Assembly (NCBI RefSeq): GCF_023016065.1
Contig: NZ_JALKAQ010000002.1
Coordinates: 248,001-312,000, forward strand
Reading direction: 5' to 3'
DNA from: Marinobacter sp. S0848L
GTDB taxonomy: Bacteria; Pseudomonadota; Gammaproteobacteria; Pseudomonadales; Oleiphilaceae
DNA: 64,000 bases
In this document: positions 1 through 9,209 of the stretch, one piece after another
Layout: the number at the start of each line of letters is the position of its first letter
How positions within the stretch are numbered: position 1 is the first letter of the stretch
The notes under the pieces: model-generated
The model's database searches: none
Told to the model about the DNA's origin: nothing
What the model saw: the letters and a program-made list of their open reading frames with translations, nothing else
Translations under genes and position numbers: made by a program

Positions 1-593
1 ATCGCGGGAATGGTTTCTTCGCAGCCGACCACGCCCACGGGCACGATGGGCGCGTTGTACTTCATTGCCAGATGCATAAAACCATTGCCGAAGCGTTGAA
101 GCTGATAGCGGTCTCTATACAGTTTTCCGGAACCACGAACACCTTCGGGGAACACGATGATGGCTTCATCGTTTTCTAGCATTTTGGCGCAGTTCACGGG
201 GTCGCCCAGTACCGCACCCACTTCGTTCAGCATGTTGCCAAGCCAGGGAACGGTTGGAAAAAATCGCTCGATCATGGCTCGTGGCAAGCGCGGCTTTACT
301 TTGCGGTTGGCCAGCGCATAACCAATGAGAATGCCATCAAGGGGCAGTTGGCCTGAGTGGTTGGCAATAATGAGTACCGGACCCTCAGCGGGGATGTTGT
401 CGATGCCGCTGGTTTCAACCCTAAAGTACTTCTCGTAGACGTGGCGTACAAGCCCCATGCCCATCTTGACCATATCGCTATTGAAGCCCCAGGGATCGTA
501 GCCTAGGGTGCCGATAGGCTTTTCTATACGGTCAATCTGGTTATCTGATTCGGTTGAAATCAGCTTTGATCTGATAAAAGACGCCAGGCCCAT
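1..593 (-). CDS. PlsC-type lysophospholipid acyltransferase, 3' part outside the window
   Basis: Likely transfers an acyl chain to a lysophospholipid or related acceptor at the inner membrane. The reverse-strand translation carries the family's catalytic block NHSGQLPLDG (HX4D) near residue 79 and the later block FPEGVRGSGK near residue 150, which match PlsC acyltransferase motifs I and III. I start at the ATG at 593 because GGAGCAGG lies just upstream; an in-frame ATG ten codons earlier (623) has no such site. The frame is open to base 1, so about 197 residues are visible and the C-terminus is missing. The acyl acceptor cannot be read from the sequence. The mutarotase gene lies upstream on the same strand. 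Confidence 0.85.
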   Translation of the reverse strand, partial: MGLASFIRSKLISTESDNQIDRIEKPIGTLGYDPWGFNSDMVKMGMGLVRHVYEKYFRVETSGIDNIPAEGPVLIIANHSGQLPLDGILIGYALANRKVKPRLPRAMIERFFPTVPWLGNMLNEVGAVLGDPVNCAKMLENDEAIIVFPEGVRGSGKLYRDRYQLQRFGNGFMHLAMKYNAPIVPVGVVGCEETIPA

Positions 594-646
594 ACCTGCT
601 CCCTGTGTTGAATCCGGGTGCATGCTGGCGGTCTGAAGGTTACGAA

Positions 647-1567
647 TTATCCCCGCTCAAGCAACACGCCCAGTGTGTGGCTCTGGCCGGTATTTAATAC
701 TCGATAGTCGCCAGCCGCATTGGCCGTTTCGACACACAGCATGTTTCGCCAGCCAGTTGCAGGGAAGTCAGAAAGTCGTTGAGATTTATCGGGGCCCGGG
801 TTCCAGACGACGGTTGAGTCGCTGCCAAAACCGATCAATTTGGTTCGCCGCTCGGGGGTCGTTGCAATCAATACGTCGCCGGATTCATAGATGCGGTCGG
901 TTTCTCCGTCGAAATAGACGGGGCCGTCCTGTGTGGCGTAATTCCAGTCTTTTAAAGTATCGATGTACTGACTGTCACCCAGGCCGAGAAGCCGGGTGTT
1001 GGTGATGTCTGGGGTGGGTAGGTAAGTGTGCAGGGCTTGGCTTAAGGCTAAAGGTTCGTGGGCAAGGTTGGTTGTGGTGAGGGCGATCTGGCAGCCTCGA
1101 AGCGAAAAGTGGAAGGTGATCAGAGCCAGGGCGTTGCCCTCCCACTCCTCGGAAAAGTCGGCGCCAGTGGTTAACGACAGGCTGATCTCTACTTCGTGAG
1201 CGCTCTCGTTAACATCTTCCAGTTGCCACAAAGCTGTCCGGGCAAAACCGTGTGCCGAGGGGGTTTTAATGTGATTGCGGATGGCCGGCGGATTGCGCGC
1301 CGGGTCGCCAAACCACGGCCAGCATACGGGAATGCCGCCTCTGATCGCTCGCCCCGGTTGGAAGCGCGCGAACTCGCTTAACCACAGCCAGTTTTTCTCG
1401 TGGGCGTGGGAGAAGTGCACCAAGTGCGCTCCCTGAAGGGTGATCGCTGCTTCGAACAAGGGATGTTGAACTTCCAATGCTTCCAGCTGACCAATGGTTT
1501 TCCAGCGCGTAAAAGACCATTGACCGGGAGCCAAGGTAGTAGAGGGTTTGTCACTGCGTTCTGACAT
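647..1567 (-). CDS. D-hexose-6-phosphate mutarotase (aldose 1-epimerase family, YeaD-like)
   Basis: Predicted cytosolic enzyme that interconverts the alpha and beta anomers of hexose 6-phosphates. The 306-residue protein is close to the length of YeaD-type enzymes (about 290-300). Visible family features are the RGGIPVCWPWFG block near residue 76, the HGFAR block near residue 106 with the probable catalytic His, and a C-terminal block NMLCVETANA that resembles the site of the acidic catalytic partner. It lies 53 bases upstream of the acyltransferase on the same strand and could be cotranscribed with it. No strong ribosome binding site precedes the ATG. The exact sugar phosphate used is inferred from the family. 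Confidence 0.85.
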   Translation of the reverse strand: MSERSDKPSTTLAPGQWSFTRWKTIGQLEALEVQHPLFEAAITLQGAHLVHFSHAHEKNWLWLSEFARFQPGRAIRGGIPVCWPWFGDPARNPPAIRNHIKTPSAHGFARTALWQLEDVNESAHEVEISLSLTTGADFSEEWEGNALALITFHFSLRGCQIALTTTNLAHEPLALSQALHTYLPTPDITNTRLLGLGDSQYIDTLKDWNYATQDGPVYFDGETDRIYESGDVLIATTPERRTKLIGFGSDSTVVWNPGPDKSQRLSDFPATGWRNMLCVETANAAGDYRVLNTGQSHTLGVLLERG

Positions 1568-1673
1568 GCTGAAGCCGTTTGTTTAGGTGCATTTGCGTAC
1601 TATCAGGTTAAAATAAAAGCGCCAATCCGGCGACTTTAGTCATACAATATCTCAAATTGCTGGAGTGCTGCTA

Positions 1674-2435
1674 ATGGACTCAGAGAAGACAAAAGGTGTT
1701 GTGGTCCCGCTGATTGAGCCTCGGCTTGAGCGAGGTGGTGAGGCCTTGGATCGGTTGGCCGGAGATGACCCGCAAAATATCGGTGAGGCGCCCTCTGGGC
1801 CAAACGTCGTAGATAGTTTCTGGTTAGACGAATTGGCTGATGCTCTTGCCAGTACGGGATGGATTGAGTGTGATCTTAGCTTTCGTTTGCCTGCGGGGTT
1901 GTTGGGTGAATTGAAGCGTGAAGTAGAGATCCTTGATAAAACCGAAGCCATGGCGCGAGCTGGCATAGGTAGAGGTTCGGATTTGCTGAAAGACCGCAGT
2001 GTACGGCGGGATAAAATTGTCTGGATGGACGGATTCAGCGCGCCCCAGGCCGAACTGTTCCGGTTTTTTGATCAAGTTCGGGATGGATTGAATCGCCGTT
2101 TGTTTTTGGGGTTGAAGCGGTATGAAGCCCATTATTCCACCTATCAGTCGGGTGACTTCTATAAGCGGCACGTGGACAGTTTTCAGGGGAGAGCCTCCCG
2201 GATGATCAGTCTGGTGCTTTATTTGAACGACGATTGGGGGCTGGAAGATGGCGGAGAGTTGCGAATATTCGATGCAAAAGATCACGAGGCGCCAGTTGGT
2301 TTGTTGAGGCCTGAAACCGGGCGTGCGGCGTTCTTCCTGAGCGAAACCGTCCCCCACGAGGTATTGCCGGCAAGGCGCACCCGATACAGCATTGCCTGTT
2401 GGTTTCGACAAGATGAAGTGCCTTTACCGCTATAG
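1674..2435 (+). CDS. 2-oxoglutarate/Fe(II)-dependent oxygenase, prolyl 4-hydroxylase-like
   Basis: The C-terminal half has the double-stranded beta-helix oxygenase signature: HVD (an HxD iron-binding pair) in the stretch around SGDFYKRHVD, then a distal His in SETVPHEVLP, followed 6-7 residues later by the Arg pair of RRTRYS that would bind 2-oxoglutarate. The protein is 253 residues from the ATG at 1674, which has GGAG eight bases upstream; a GTG three codons earlier is less likely. The N-terminal 60 residues look like a variable extension. The substrate is unknown: relatives hydroxylate proteins or act near iron-uptake genes, and nothing next to it decides this. Confidence 0.8.
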   Translation: MDSEKTKGVVVPLIEPRLERGGEALDRLAGDDPQNIGEAPSGPNVVDSFWLDELADALASTGWIECDLSFRLPAGLLGELKREVEILDKTEAMARAGIGRGSDLLKDRSVRRDKIVWMDGFSAPQAELFRFFDQVRDGLNRRLFLGLKRYEAHYSTYQSGDFYKRHVDSFQGRASRMISLVLYLNDDWGLEDGGELRIFDAKDHEAPVGLLRPETGRAAFFLSETVPHEVLPARRTRYSIACWFRQDEVPLPL

Positions 2436-2438
2436 GCG

Positions 2439-2467
2439 TTGTAGTCCCTGTAACTCTCTGATACTAT
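2439..2467 (+). promoter_or_regulatory. Probable sigma-70 promoter of the 4.5S RNA gene
   Basis: TTGTAG (2439-2444) and TACTAT (2462-2467) are 17 bases apart. They are followed by a GC-rich discriminator (CGCGCCGC), as is typical of growth-rate-regulated stable RNA promoters. The start point would lie about 30 bases before the mature 5' end, leaving a leader to be trimmed. Confidence 0.5.
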
Positions 2468-2506
2468 TCGCGCCGCTTTCAGGGAAATCTTCTGAAACGC
2501 CGTTAT

Positions 2507-2616
2507 GGTGGCCCCATTGGTGCCTCCGCAACATGAAACCGTGAACCCGGTCAGGCCCGGAAGGGAGCAGCCGAAGCGGTGGAATTGTGTGCCGGAGAAT
2601 TGCTGGTGGGGTCACC
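2507..2616 (+). ncRNA. ffs: 4.5S RNA, bacterial signal recognition particle RNA
   Basis: This is the RNA scaffold of the signal recognition particle, which binds Ffh and delivers inner-membrane proteins to the membrane. The conserved Ffh-binding core is present as GGTCAGGCCCGGAAGG followed by GAGCAGCC around 2549-2572. The GTGTGCCGGAG segment matches the opposite side of the helix. The outer stem is closed by GGTGGCCCCA (2507-2516) pairing with TGGGGTCACC (2607-2616) with one G-U pair. The length of about 110 bases fits the gammaproteobacterial short form. The run to the lipase gene (2617-2787) holds no gene and no strong terminator that I can see. Confidence 0.95.
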
Positions 2617-2787
2617 CCCATTTCCTTCCTTGAACACCTTTCGTTTCCAGATTCTTTTGGCCCCTTAAGACCTGTTTGTCTGTTCGGCACTTGTGACCAT
2701 GTTCGCAAATCCAGCCATGCTTGTGCGCTAAGCTGATTTGGCTCGATATGTTGCATTCTGAACTAAAACAAAAAAACAGGTGATGAA

Positions 2788-3732
2788 ATGAAACGCTCGA
2801 ATCGAAAGCTGGCTGTTGTGGCCGGCGCCTTCGCTATTGGTTTGTCTTCGCAATCTGCATCTGCCGGATGGTTCGATTGGCTATTCGGAAAAACAGCGGA
2901 TACCTACACTCAAACGGAACACCCGATTGTGCTGGTGCACGGTTTGTCTGGCTTTAACAAGCTCTTGGGTTTCGTTGAATACTTTAATGGCATTCCTGAG
3001 GCGTTGACCGAAAGCGGGGCTGAAGTGTTCGTGCCTCAAGTGTCGGCAGCAAATTCCACCGAGGTTCGCGGTGAGCAACTGCTTGCCCAAATCGAAGAGT
3101 ACGTGGCGGTGACCGGGGCTGAAAAGGTGCACCTGATTGGTCATAGTCATGGTGGGCCCACCGTTCGTTACGTCGCCGGAGTTCGGCCTGACCTCGTGGC
3201 TTCGGTTTCCAGTGTCGGTGGCGTTAACTGGGGAACACCGGTTGCGGATGCCGCAAATAATGGTGCGTTGGACGGTCTGGGCAATTTCTTCTTTGGCTTG
3301 ATTGACACCTTCTCAGGTGGTGGCGGGTTGCCGCAGGATACCGGAGCAGCGATCGAATCACTCAGCACAGACGGCTCCCTCGCGTTTAACGCGCAGTTTC
3401 CTGCCGGCCTGCCTTCTACCTACTGCGGCAACGATGGTGAAGAAGTCGTTGATGGAGTGCGTTATTACTCATGGGGCGGCAACAAGGTCTGGACCAATGT
3501 GTTGGATGCCAGTGACGCGTTGCTACTGGCGCTGAAGCCGATGTTTGACGAGCCGACAGACGGCCTGGTGCCGGCCTGCAGCATGAAAGTTGGTAAGGTG
3601 CTTGGGGTTGATTACGCCCATAACCATCTCGATCAGGTGAATCTGTTGTTTGGATTGGTCGGGCGCAATGCCGCCGATCCGGTGCAGCTGTATCGACAGC
3701 AGGCCAATCGCCTCAAGAATCTGGGGCTCTGA
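2788..3732 (+). CDS. lipA: Secreted triacylglycerol lipase (Pseudomonas-type, foldase-dependent)
   Basis: Extracellular ester hydrolase for long-chain triacylglycerols. It starts with a Sec signal peptide ending in SQSASA (residues about 1-26). The oxyanion-hole block VLVHGLSGF follows near residue 49, then the nucleophile elbow GHSHGG with Ser120. The probable acid and His of the triad are in EPTDGLVP and NHLDQVN near the C-terminus. Only two Cys are present (in STYCGND and VPACSM), placed as for the single disulfide of family I.1/I.2 lipases. The foldase gene directly downstream is the usual partner. Export past the outer membrane is normally by type II secretion; gspA and gspB occur 30 kb away. 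Confidence 0.92.
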   Translation: MKRSNRKLAVVAGAFAIGLSSQSASAGWFDWLFGKTADTYTQTEHPIVLVHGLSGFNKLLGFVEYFNGIPEALTESGAEVFVPQVSAANSTEVRGEQLLAQIEEYVAVTGAEKVHLIGHSHGGPTVRYVAGVRPDLVASVSSVGGVNWGTPVADAANNGALDGLGNFFFGLIDTFSGGGGLPQDTGAAIESLSTDGSLAFNAQFPAGLPSTYCGNDGEEVVDGVRYYSWGGNKVWTNVLDASDALLLALKPMFDEPTDGLVPACSMKVGKVLGVDYAHNHLDQVNLLFGLVGRNAADPVQLYRQQANRLKNLGL

Positions 3733-3747
3733 TACGGTCTTTATGCC

Positions 3748-3770
3748 GGGCGGGCCTGTTTGGCCCGCCC
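3748..3770 (+). other. GC-rich hairpin between lipase and foldase genes
   Basis: GGGCGGGCC (3748-3756) pairs perfectly with GGCCCGCCC (3762-3770) around a five-base loop. No run of T follows, so it is a poor intrinsic terminator. It could reduce readthrough into the foldase gene or protect the lipase message from 3' decay. Confidence 0.6.
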
Positions 3771-3782
3771 TAGAGGTGGTGC

Positions 3783-4820
3783 ATGAGTAAGCGTTACATC
3801 TTTGTTTGTTTTGGTGTATTGCTCTTTGTGGCGGCGGGCACGGGGTTGTTCTATTGGTACGCTGATGTGGAATTTGGCAAAGGCGCACGCAAGACTTCCG
3901 TTGATCAAAATCCATTTGTTGATGGACATGCCCGGAGTGCTGCTTCTCCTTTAAAGTCCCCCGATCAATCGCAACAGCTCCCTGCTTTGCCAAGAGATGA
4001 GCGCGTTGACGATATCGAGATCGATGGCGCGGTTCGTCTCGACATGAACGGGAATCTGGTGCTCGACCGGCAGCTCCGCCGTTTTCTGGATTTTTTTATA
4101 GGTCTGGCACCCGGGCGTAAGCACGAACCCGCCATGACTCTTCGTGTGCGCGCTGAGATGGAAGCGAACGGTGTTCCCACCTCGGTGCAGCAAGAAGTGC
4201 TTGATATTCTTGCGCAGTATCTGGCCTATCGGGAAGCGGCCGAGGAGATGGAGCTTCGGTCAGAGCCTTATTCGATGGATATTTTTGCGGCCTTTGAGGC
4301 GGTGTATCACCTACGTAGAGAATATCTGGGCCCGGACGTTGCTGAAGGGTTTTATGGTTTGGAGGAGAGTCGCCTGCGCTTGGCCCTTGAGCGTCAGCGC
4401 GTGATGTCAGATGACCGTTTAAGCGATCCTGAAAAAAGCACAGCATTGGCGCAGATTGATCAAAAGCTGCCCGAGCACGTTCGAAAATCGAAAGAAACCT
4501 CGCGAGCCGTGGTTAGCAACGTTCAACGGGTAAAGGCGCTTCGGCAATCTGGTGCAAGTGAGGCAGAAGTTCGTGCGTTGCGGTTACAGCAGTATGGCCC
4601 GGAAGCAACCGCAAGACTTGAACAAGTGGATAGAGAGCGGCAGCAATGGCAGCAGCGGCTTGCGGACTATCAGCGGCGCAAGCAGGCGGTAATACAAAGT
4701 GAAGGTTTGGCGCCGCAAGACCGAAGCGAGGCGCTTCAATTGTTGAGGGAATCAATGTTTGAAGGGCATGAGTTGCGCCGTATTAATGCTCTGGACAAGA
4801 TAGCCGAAACGTCTGGCTAG
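3783..4820 (+). CDS. lipB: Lipase-specific foldase (lipase chaperone)
   Basis: Steric chaperone that folds the exported lipase in the periplasm while anchored in the inner membrane. The 345-residue protein has an N-terminal membrane anchor (about residues 5-26, YIFVCFGVLLFVAAGTGLFY), a variable linker, and the lipase-foldase domain. The diagnostic family motif (RxxFDYxLSA type) is seen here as RRFLDFFIGLA near residue 99. The rest is rich in helices with many charged and Gln residues, as in known foldases. It lies 50 bases after the lipase stop, separated by a strong hairpin, and is probably cotranscribed. Confidence 0.9.
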   Translation: MSKRYIFVCFGVLLFVAAGTGLFYWYADVEFGKGARKTSVDQNPFVDGHARSAASPLKSPDQSQQLPALPRDERVDDIEIDGAVRLDMNGNLVLDRQLRRFLDFFIGLAPGRKHEPAMTLRVRAEMEANGVPTSVQQEVLDILAQYLAYREAAEEMELRSEPYSMDIFAAFEAVYHLRREYLGPDVAEGFYGLEESRLRLALERQRVMSDDRLSDPEKSTALAQIDQKLPEHVRKSKETSRAVVSNVQRVKALRQSGASEAEVRALRLQQYGPEATARLEQVDRERQQWQQRLADYQRRKQAVIQSEGLAPQDRSEALQLLRESMFEGHELRRINALDKIAETSG

Positions 4821-4891
4821 CGTGATCATCCTTCTTCTGGCAACGGGTCCATGGTATTGTTAAGCCCTGATTTCAGAGCAGTTGGCGGATC

Positions 4892-6790
4892 ATGAGCTAC
4901 CAGGTTTTAGCCCGAAAATGGCGCCCCCGTACCTTCGAAGATATGGTGGGGCAAGAGCATGTGCTTCAGGCACTTGTACACGCGTTGGAGCACCAGCGCC
5001 TTCACCATGCCTATCTTTTTACCGGCACCCGTGGTGTTGGTAAAACCACCATTGGTCGACTGTTGGCCCGTTGCCTGAATTGCGAGACGGGAATTACGGC
5101 CAATCCGTGCGGCGAGTGTGGAAGTTGTAAAGAGATCTTGGACGGGCGGTTCGTCGATCTGATCGAGATCGACGCGGCGTCCCGAACCGGGGTGGACGAC
5201 ATGCGCGAGCTGACCGATAACGTTCAGTATTCGCCAACCCGCGGCCGCTACAAAGTGTACCTCATCGATGAGGTTCACATGCTCACCAATCAATCGTTCA
5301 ACGCCTTCCTGAAAACACTGGAAGAGCCACCCGAACACGTGAAATTCCTGCTGGCAACGACCGATCCGCAGAAGCTGCCGGTTACCGTATTGTCGCGGTG
5401 CCTGCAGTTTAACCTCAAGCGCATGACACCCGAGCACATCGTGGGGCATTTGCAGAAGGTGTTGGCAGAAGAGCAAATTCCCTTCGAAGATCCGGCATTG
5501 TGGCTATTGGCCCGCGCTGCGGACGGCAGTATGCGTGACGCTTTGAGTCTGACCGATCAGGCAATTGCGTTCGGTAACCAGAAGCTGGCCGCCAGTGATG
5601 TCAGCACCATGCTGGGAACTATCGACCAGCAAGACATCGAGCGCATTGTCGATGCGCTGGTCGAACGAGATGGTCCCGGGTTGCTGGCTGAGATCAATCG
5701 TATTTCTGACTTTGCGCCGGATTACGACGTTATCCTGGCGGACCTGTTGTCGTTATTCCATCGGGTCACCATGGAACAGGTGGTACCGGGTAGCGCCGAT
5801 AACGCCATGGGTGATGCTGCCCAAGCTCAGGCACTGGCGCGCAAGCTCAGTGCAGAAGACGCTCAGTTGTTTTATCAAACTGCATTGATGGGACGAAAAG
5901 ATCTCGCCATCACTCCTGATGCGCGAATGGGGTTTGAGATGACACTGTTGCGCATGCTGGCTTTCCGTCCGGGTGCTGATCGTAAAGCGCCGCCGGCCGT
6001 GTCTTCGAGCGGTAGTGAAAGTGCCGGGCGCGCAGAACCCGAACCGGAGCCCGCCCAAGCCCAAGCTGTTGCTCCGGAAGCACCAGAACCTGAACCCGCG
6101 CCTGCTCCGGCAGAGGCAGCTGTATCGCCTTCGGCCCCTCAACCTGAAGCGGCTGTGGAACAGGTGCCGCCACCGGTCATGGATGATGCCCCGCCTTGGG
6201 ATCCAGAGCCCAATGAGCCGGTGTTCGCAACAGTGCCTCCGGAACCTGAGCCTCCAGCGAATACAGAGGAGCCATCTGCAGCTGTCGTGGAACCAAAGCC
6301 AGTGCCTGAAGCAACGCTGCACGCTGAGCCAATGCCGCATCCGGAGCTCGTAAATACGGGCGAGGTGCCAACGGTCGAGTTGGCGGCGCCGGTTAATGAG
6401 GATGGCTTCGTTTGGGAGCGTGACTATCGGTCCTTGGAGATTAACGGCATGCCCGGAAATCTGGCCAGTTACAGCGCCATGAAGCGTGAGGGCGAGACGG
6501 TTGTGTTAACGCTGGACGAGGGGCACGCCCGGCTTTTGAACGAACGGCACGAAGAAAAAATTCTTGCGGCCTTGAGATTACGCTTTGGCGACGCCACACA
6601 GTTGAAAGTGGTTGAAGGTGAGCCCGGCTTACATACACCGGCCGCCTTTGAAGAGCGGCAGCGGGTGGCCCGCCTTAAGGCAGCCGTAGAGTCGATTCGC
6701 CGAGATCCGCTGGTGCACAACATTGTTGAACGGTTTGAAGGGCGGGTTGTCGAAGAAAGTATCCGCCCGATAGATACAAGCAGGAGATAA
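4892..6790 (+). CDS. dnaX: DNA polymerase III subunit tau (gamma/tau)
   Basis: Clamp-loader ATPase that holds the replicative polymerase together. Walker A is GTRGVGKT (residues 45-52), the zinc knuckle uses C64, C73, C76 and C79, Walker B is LIDEVH near 124-129, and the sensor SRC motif follows in VLSRC. A linker of about 130 residues, very rich in Pro, Glu and Ala (roughly 365-495), joins the AAA+ core to the tau C-terminal domain. The total of 632 residues is near the E. coli tau length (643). I found no A-rich slippery heptamer near codon 430 like the one that makes gamma in E. coli. ybaB and recR follow in the usual order. Confidence 0.96.
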   Translation: MSYQVLARKWRPRTFEDMVGQEHVLQALVHALEHQRLHHAYLFTGTRGVGKTTIGRLLARCLNCETGITANPCGECGSCKEILDGRFVDLIEIDAASRTGVDDMRELTDNVQYSPTRGRYKVYLIDEVHMLTNQSFNAFLKTLEEPPEHVKFLLATTDPQKLPVTVLSRCLQFNLKRMTPEHIVGHLQKVLAEEQIPFEDPALWLLARAADGSMRDALSLTDQAIAFGNQKLAASDVSTMLGTIDQQDIERIVDALVERDGPGLLAEINRISDFAPDYDVILADLLSLFHRVTMEQVVPGSADNAMGDAAQAQALARKLSAEDAQLFYQTALMGRKDLAITPDARMGFEMTLLRMLAFRPGADRKAPPAVSSSGSESAGRAEPEPEPAQAQAVAPEAPEPEPAPAPAEAAVSPSAPQPEAAVEQVPPPVMDDAPPWDPEPNEPVFATVPPEPEPPANTEEPSAAVVEPKPVPEATLHAEPMPHPELVNTGEVPTVELAAPVNEDGFVWERDYRSLEINGMPGNLASYSAMKREGETVVLTLDEGHARLLNERHEEKILAALRLRFGDATQLKVVEGEPGLHTPAAFEERQRVARLKAAVESIRRDPLVHNIVERFEGRVVEESIRPIDTSRR

Positions 6791-6794
6791 TCGC

Positions 6795-7118
6795 ATGATG
6801 AATAACATGGGCGATCTGATGAAAAAGGCCCAGCAAATGCAAGAGCAGATGCAGAAGGCCCAGGAAGAAGCCGCTAAAGCCGAAGTTACGGGTGAGTCCG
6901 GCGCTGGCATGGTCAAAGTGACCATGAATGGCCGTCACGATGTTCGAAAGGTTGATATTGATCCTTCCTTGTTGTCTGAAGACAAAGAAATTCTGGAAGA
7001 TCTTCTGGCTGCCGCCGTTAATGACGCCGTTCGCCGGGTTGAAGCAAACCAGAAAGACAAAATGTCCGGCATGATGTCGGGTATGGGGATGCCGCCAGGG
7101 TTCAAAATGCCGTTCTAA
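6795..7118 (+). CDS. ybaB: YbaB/EbfC family nucleoid-associated protein
   Basis: Small DNA-binding protein (107 residues) of the YbaB/EbfC family, which forms dimers and coats DNA. It has the typical N-terminal helix rich in Met, Gln and Lys ([17 protein letters not shown]), a central sheet with the conserved [17 protein letters not shown] block, and a Met/Gly-rich tail. It begins 4 bases after dnaX, with AGGAGA at the dnaX stop as its ribosome binding site, so dnaX-ybaB-recR is almost certainly one operon. Confidence 0.95.
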   Translation: MMNNMGDLMKKAQQMQEQMQKAQEEAAKAEVTGESGAGMVKVTMNGRHDVRKVDIDPSLLSEDKEILEDLLAAAVNDAVRRVEANQKDKMSGMMSGMGMPPGFKMPF

Positions 7119-7150
7119 CGGTGTGCCGTTTAGTTGTTTGAGGAGTATTC

Positions 7151-7753
7151 ATGGCATTCAGCCCCATGGTTGATGAATTGGTCGAGTCACTGCGCTGTTT
7201 ACCCGGGGTAGGCCAGAAGACCGCCCAGCGTATGGCTTTTCATTTGCTTGAGCGTGGCCGTTCCGGTGGTGTTCGGTTAGCCGGTGCTTTGAATCAGGCA
7301 ATGGACGCTGTCCGCCGTTGCGATAGTTGTCAGAATTTTTCGGATACTGACATTTGTCAGCTTTGCGCCAAGCCTGAGCGCCGTACCGGAACCTTATGTG
7401 TTGTCGAAAGCCCCTCCGACCTACTCGCGATAGAGCAGGCGGGTGATTACCGTGGCGGTTATTTCGTACTTATGGGCCATTTGTCACCCATCGATGGCGT
7501 GGGTCCTGAAGAAATCGGTATTGAACGCCTGTTGCGCAGGATTCACGAGGAGGGCGTGACCGAGCTGATATTGGCCACCAACCCAACGGTGGAAGGAGAA
7601 GCTACAGCTCACTACATTGCTGACCGTCTGGATGGTCAGGACATTTTGATCACCCGGCTCGCACACGGTATTCCGGTGGGCGGCGAGTTGGGCTATGTCG
7701 ATGGTTTCACTCTCACGCATGCCTTCCGGGGCCGTAAACCCCTTTCAGAATAG
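7151..7753 (+). CDS. recR: Recombination mediator protein RecR
   Basis: Works with RecO (and RecF) to load RecA on gapped DNA. The 200-residue protein has the N-terminal helix-hairpin-helix ([16 protein letters not shown]), a four-Cys zinc finger (CDSC ... CQLC near residues 57-75), and a Toprim domain beginning [13 protein letters not shown]. The conserved C-terminal [14 protein letters not shown] is present. It lies 32 bases after ybaB with an AGGAG ribosome site. Confidence 0.96.
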   Translation: MAFSPMVDELVESLRCLPGVGQKTAQRMAFHLLERGRSGGVRLAGALNQAMDAVRRCDSCQNFSDTDICQLCAKPERRTGTLCVVESPSDLLAIEQAGDYRGGYFVLMGHLSPIDGVGPEEIGIERLLRRIHEEGVTELILATNPTVEGEATAHYIADRLDGQDILITRLAHGIPVGGELGYVDGFTLTHAFRGRKPLSE

Positions 7754-7767
7754 TTCCAGGTTAATTT

Positions 7768-8919
7768 ATGACTCAAAGCCATACGGCCATACCGGTTCCA
7801 CCAGCGCCGGAAACCATTCGCTGGCTGGAAACGCCGGAGCAGCTCGATCAGTGGCTGAACAGTTTACCTAGTGGCTGTCCCATTGCGCTCGATACCGAAT
7901 TCGAACGGGTGTCCACCTTTTACCCGATACCGGGCTTGGTTCAGTTGGGCGGGGCGGGTGATTTCTGGCTCGTTGAACCCAATGTCGCGGAGGCTTCAGC
8001 CCAATTCCGGCTTATGCTGTCAGACGGCGAACGCCCGAAGTTGCTCTATGCGATGAGCGAGGATCTGGAGCTGTTTCGCCACTGGCTGCAGGTGCAGCCA
8101 CAAGGTCTTCTGGATCTGCAAATTGGTGCGGCGTTGGCGGGCGCCGGCTTTTCGGTTGGTTACGCGCGATTGGTCGAGACTCTGTTTGAAGAAACGCTCG
8201 ACAAGTCAGTCACCCGCTCAGACTGGCTATCGCGACCATTGTCGCCTGAGCAAGAGCGCTACGCCGTAGACGATATTCGATATCTTGAGCCACTGGCGAA
8301 CTGGGTAGTCGCCAAGCTGAAAGAGCGCAATTTGGAGCATGCCTTGGCCGAAGAGTCACGACGCTTTGCAGACGAAGCCGCAGCGCCAGAGGATGTTAAC
8401 CGGCATTATCTCAAACTTCGTGGTGGCTGGACTTTGCTCCCCGCCCAGCAAGCCGTGCTTCAGCGTTTGGCCGCCTGGCGTGAGCAGGAGTGTCGGAAGG
8501 TGGACCGCCCCAGAAACCGAGTATTAAGTGATGCGTTGCTAATTGCCATCGCAGAACGAAACCCCGACTCGTTGAGCGATCTGAGTGGCATTCAGGGCGT
8601 TCCGGGTGGCATCGTGAAGCGATATGGCGAACACTTGCTGGCCCTTATACGTGCCGGCAAAAATGCCGCCACCGCGGATGTTGAGCCCATTCAGCGGCCG
8701 CTTACTCGAGATCAGCAAGCGCTTTATAAAAGCGTAAAAAAATACTTCAATAAAGTAGCCCAAGAGTTTGATATTCCAATAGAAATCATGGCGCCAAGAA
8801 AGCGAATTGAAAAAGTGATTCAAGACCGATCGCTGCAGGGACAGGCTTTTTTCGAAGGCTGGCGCGCAACACTGCTGGGGTCGGTCGTCAGAGACATTGA
8901 GGAACTTGTAAAATCATGA
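7768..8919 (+). CDS. rnd: Ribonuclease D
   Basis: 3'-5' exoribonuclease for tRNA 3' processing and stable RNA turnover. The DEDD exonuclease domain is visible: DTEFERVSTFYP (acidic residues of motif I, near residue 42), then the SDWLSRPLSPEQERYAVDDIRYL region that contains the motif III Tyr and Asp. HRDC-type helical repeats follow (about 220-300 and 310-380). Its length of 383 residues agrees with the family (E. coli 375). Its end overlaps ycgL by four bases (ATGA), so translation is likely coupled. Confidence 0.93.
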   Translation: MTQSHTAIPVPPAPETIRWLETPEQLDQWLNSLPSGCPIALDTEFERVSTFYPIPGLVQLGGAGDFWLVEPNVAEASAQFRLMLSDGERPKLLYAMSEDLELFRHWLQVQPQGLLDLQIGAALAGAGFSVGYARLVETLFEETLDKSVTRSDWLSRPLSPEQERYAVDDIRYLEPLANWVVAKLKERNLEHALAEESRRFADEAAAPEDVNRHYLKLRGGWTLLPAQQAVLQRLAAWREQECRKVDRPRNRVLSDALLIAIAERNPDSLSDLSGIQGVPGGIVKRYGEHLLALIRAGKNAATADVEPIQRPLTRDQQALYKSVKKYFNKVAQEFDIPIEIMAPRKRIEKVIQDRSLQGQAFFEGWRATLLGSVVRDIEELVKS

Positions 8920-9209
8920 CCACCCGAGAATTTGTATCGGTGTTTCGCAGTACCAAAAAATTAGACACATATATTTATGTTCGTCGAGGTCAGGACTGGC
9001 AAGAGCTTCCCGAAGGCCTCCGTTCGATTTTTGGCCTGCCAGCACATGCCATGGATCTGTTGCTGACACCGGACAAAAAGCTGGCTCGAACAACGGGCGA
9101 AGAAGTGTTGAATGCGCTGGAAGACAAAGGTTTTTTCCTGCAGATGCCCGAAGAGCAGGACACCTACATCGTCGATTTCAAGCGCAAGGTCGAGCAACAT
9201 AAAAAATGA
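8916..9209 (+). CDS. ycgL: YcgL family protein
   Basis: Conserved gammaproteobacterial protein of 97 residues whose role is not settled. The family start (FVSVFRSTKKLDTYIYVRR) and the central LPEGLRSIFGLPAHAMDLLLTP block are present. It overlaps rnd and ycgN by four bases on each side, so the three genes form a tight translational unit. Confidence 0.88.
   Translation: MTTREFVSVFRSTKKLDTYIYVRRGQDWQELPEGLRSIFGLPAHAMDLLLTPDKKLARTTGEEVLNALEDKGFFLQMPEEQDTYIVDFKRKVEQHKK

Noticed and set aside
6549..6562. A-run near the end of dnaX as a possible frameshift site
   Set aside because: The run is in the wrong phase for an X XXY YYZ heptamer and is far beyond the place that would make a gamma-type product.
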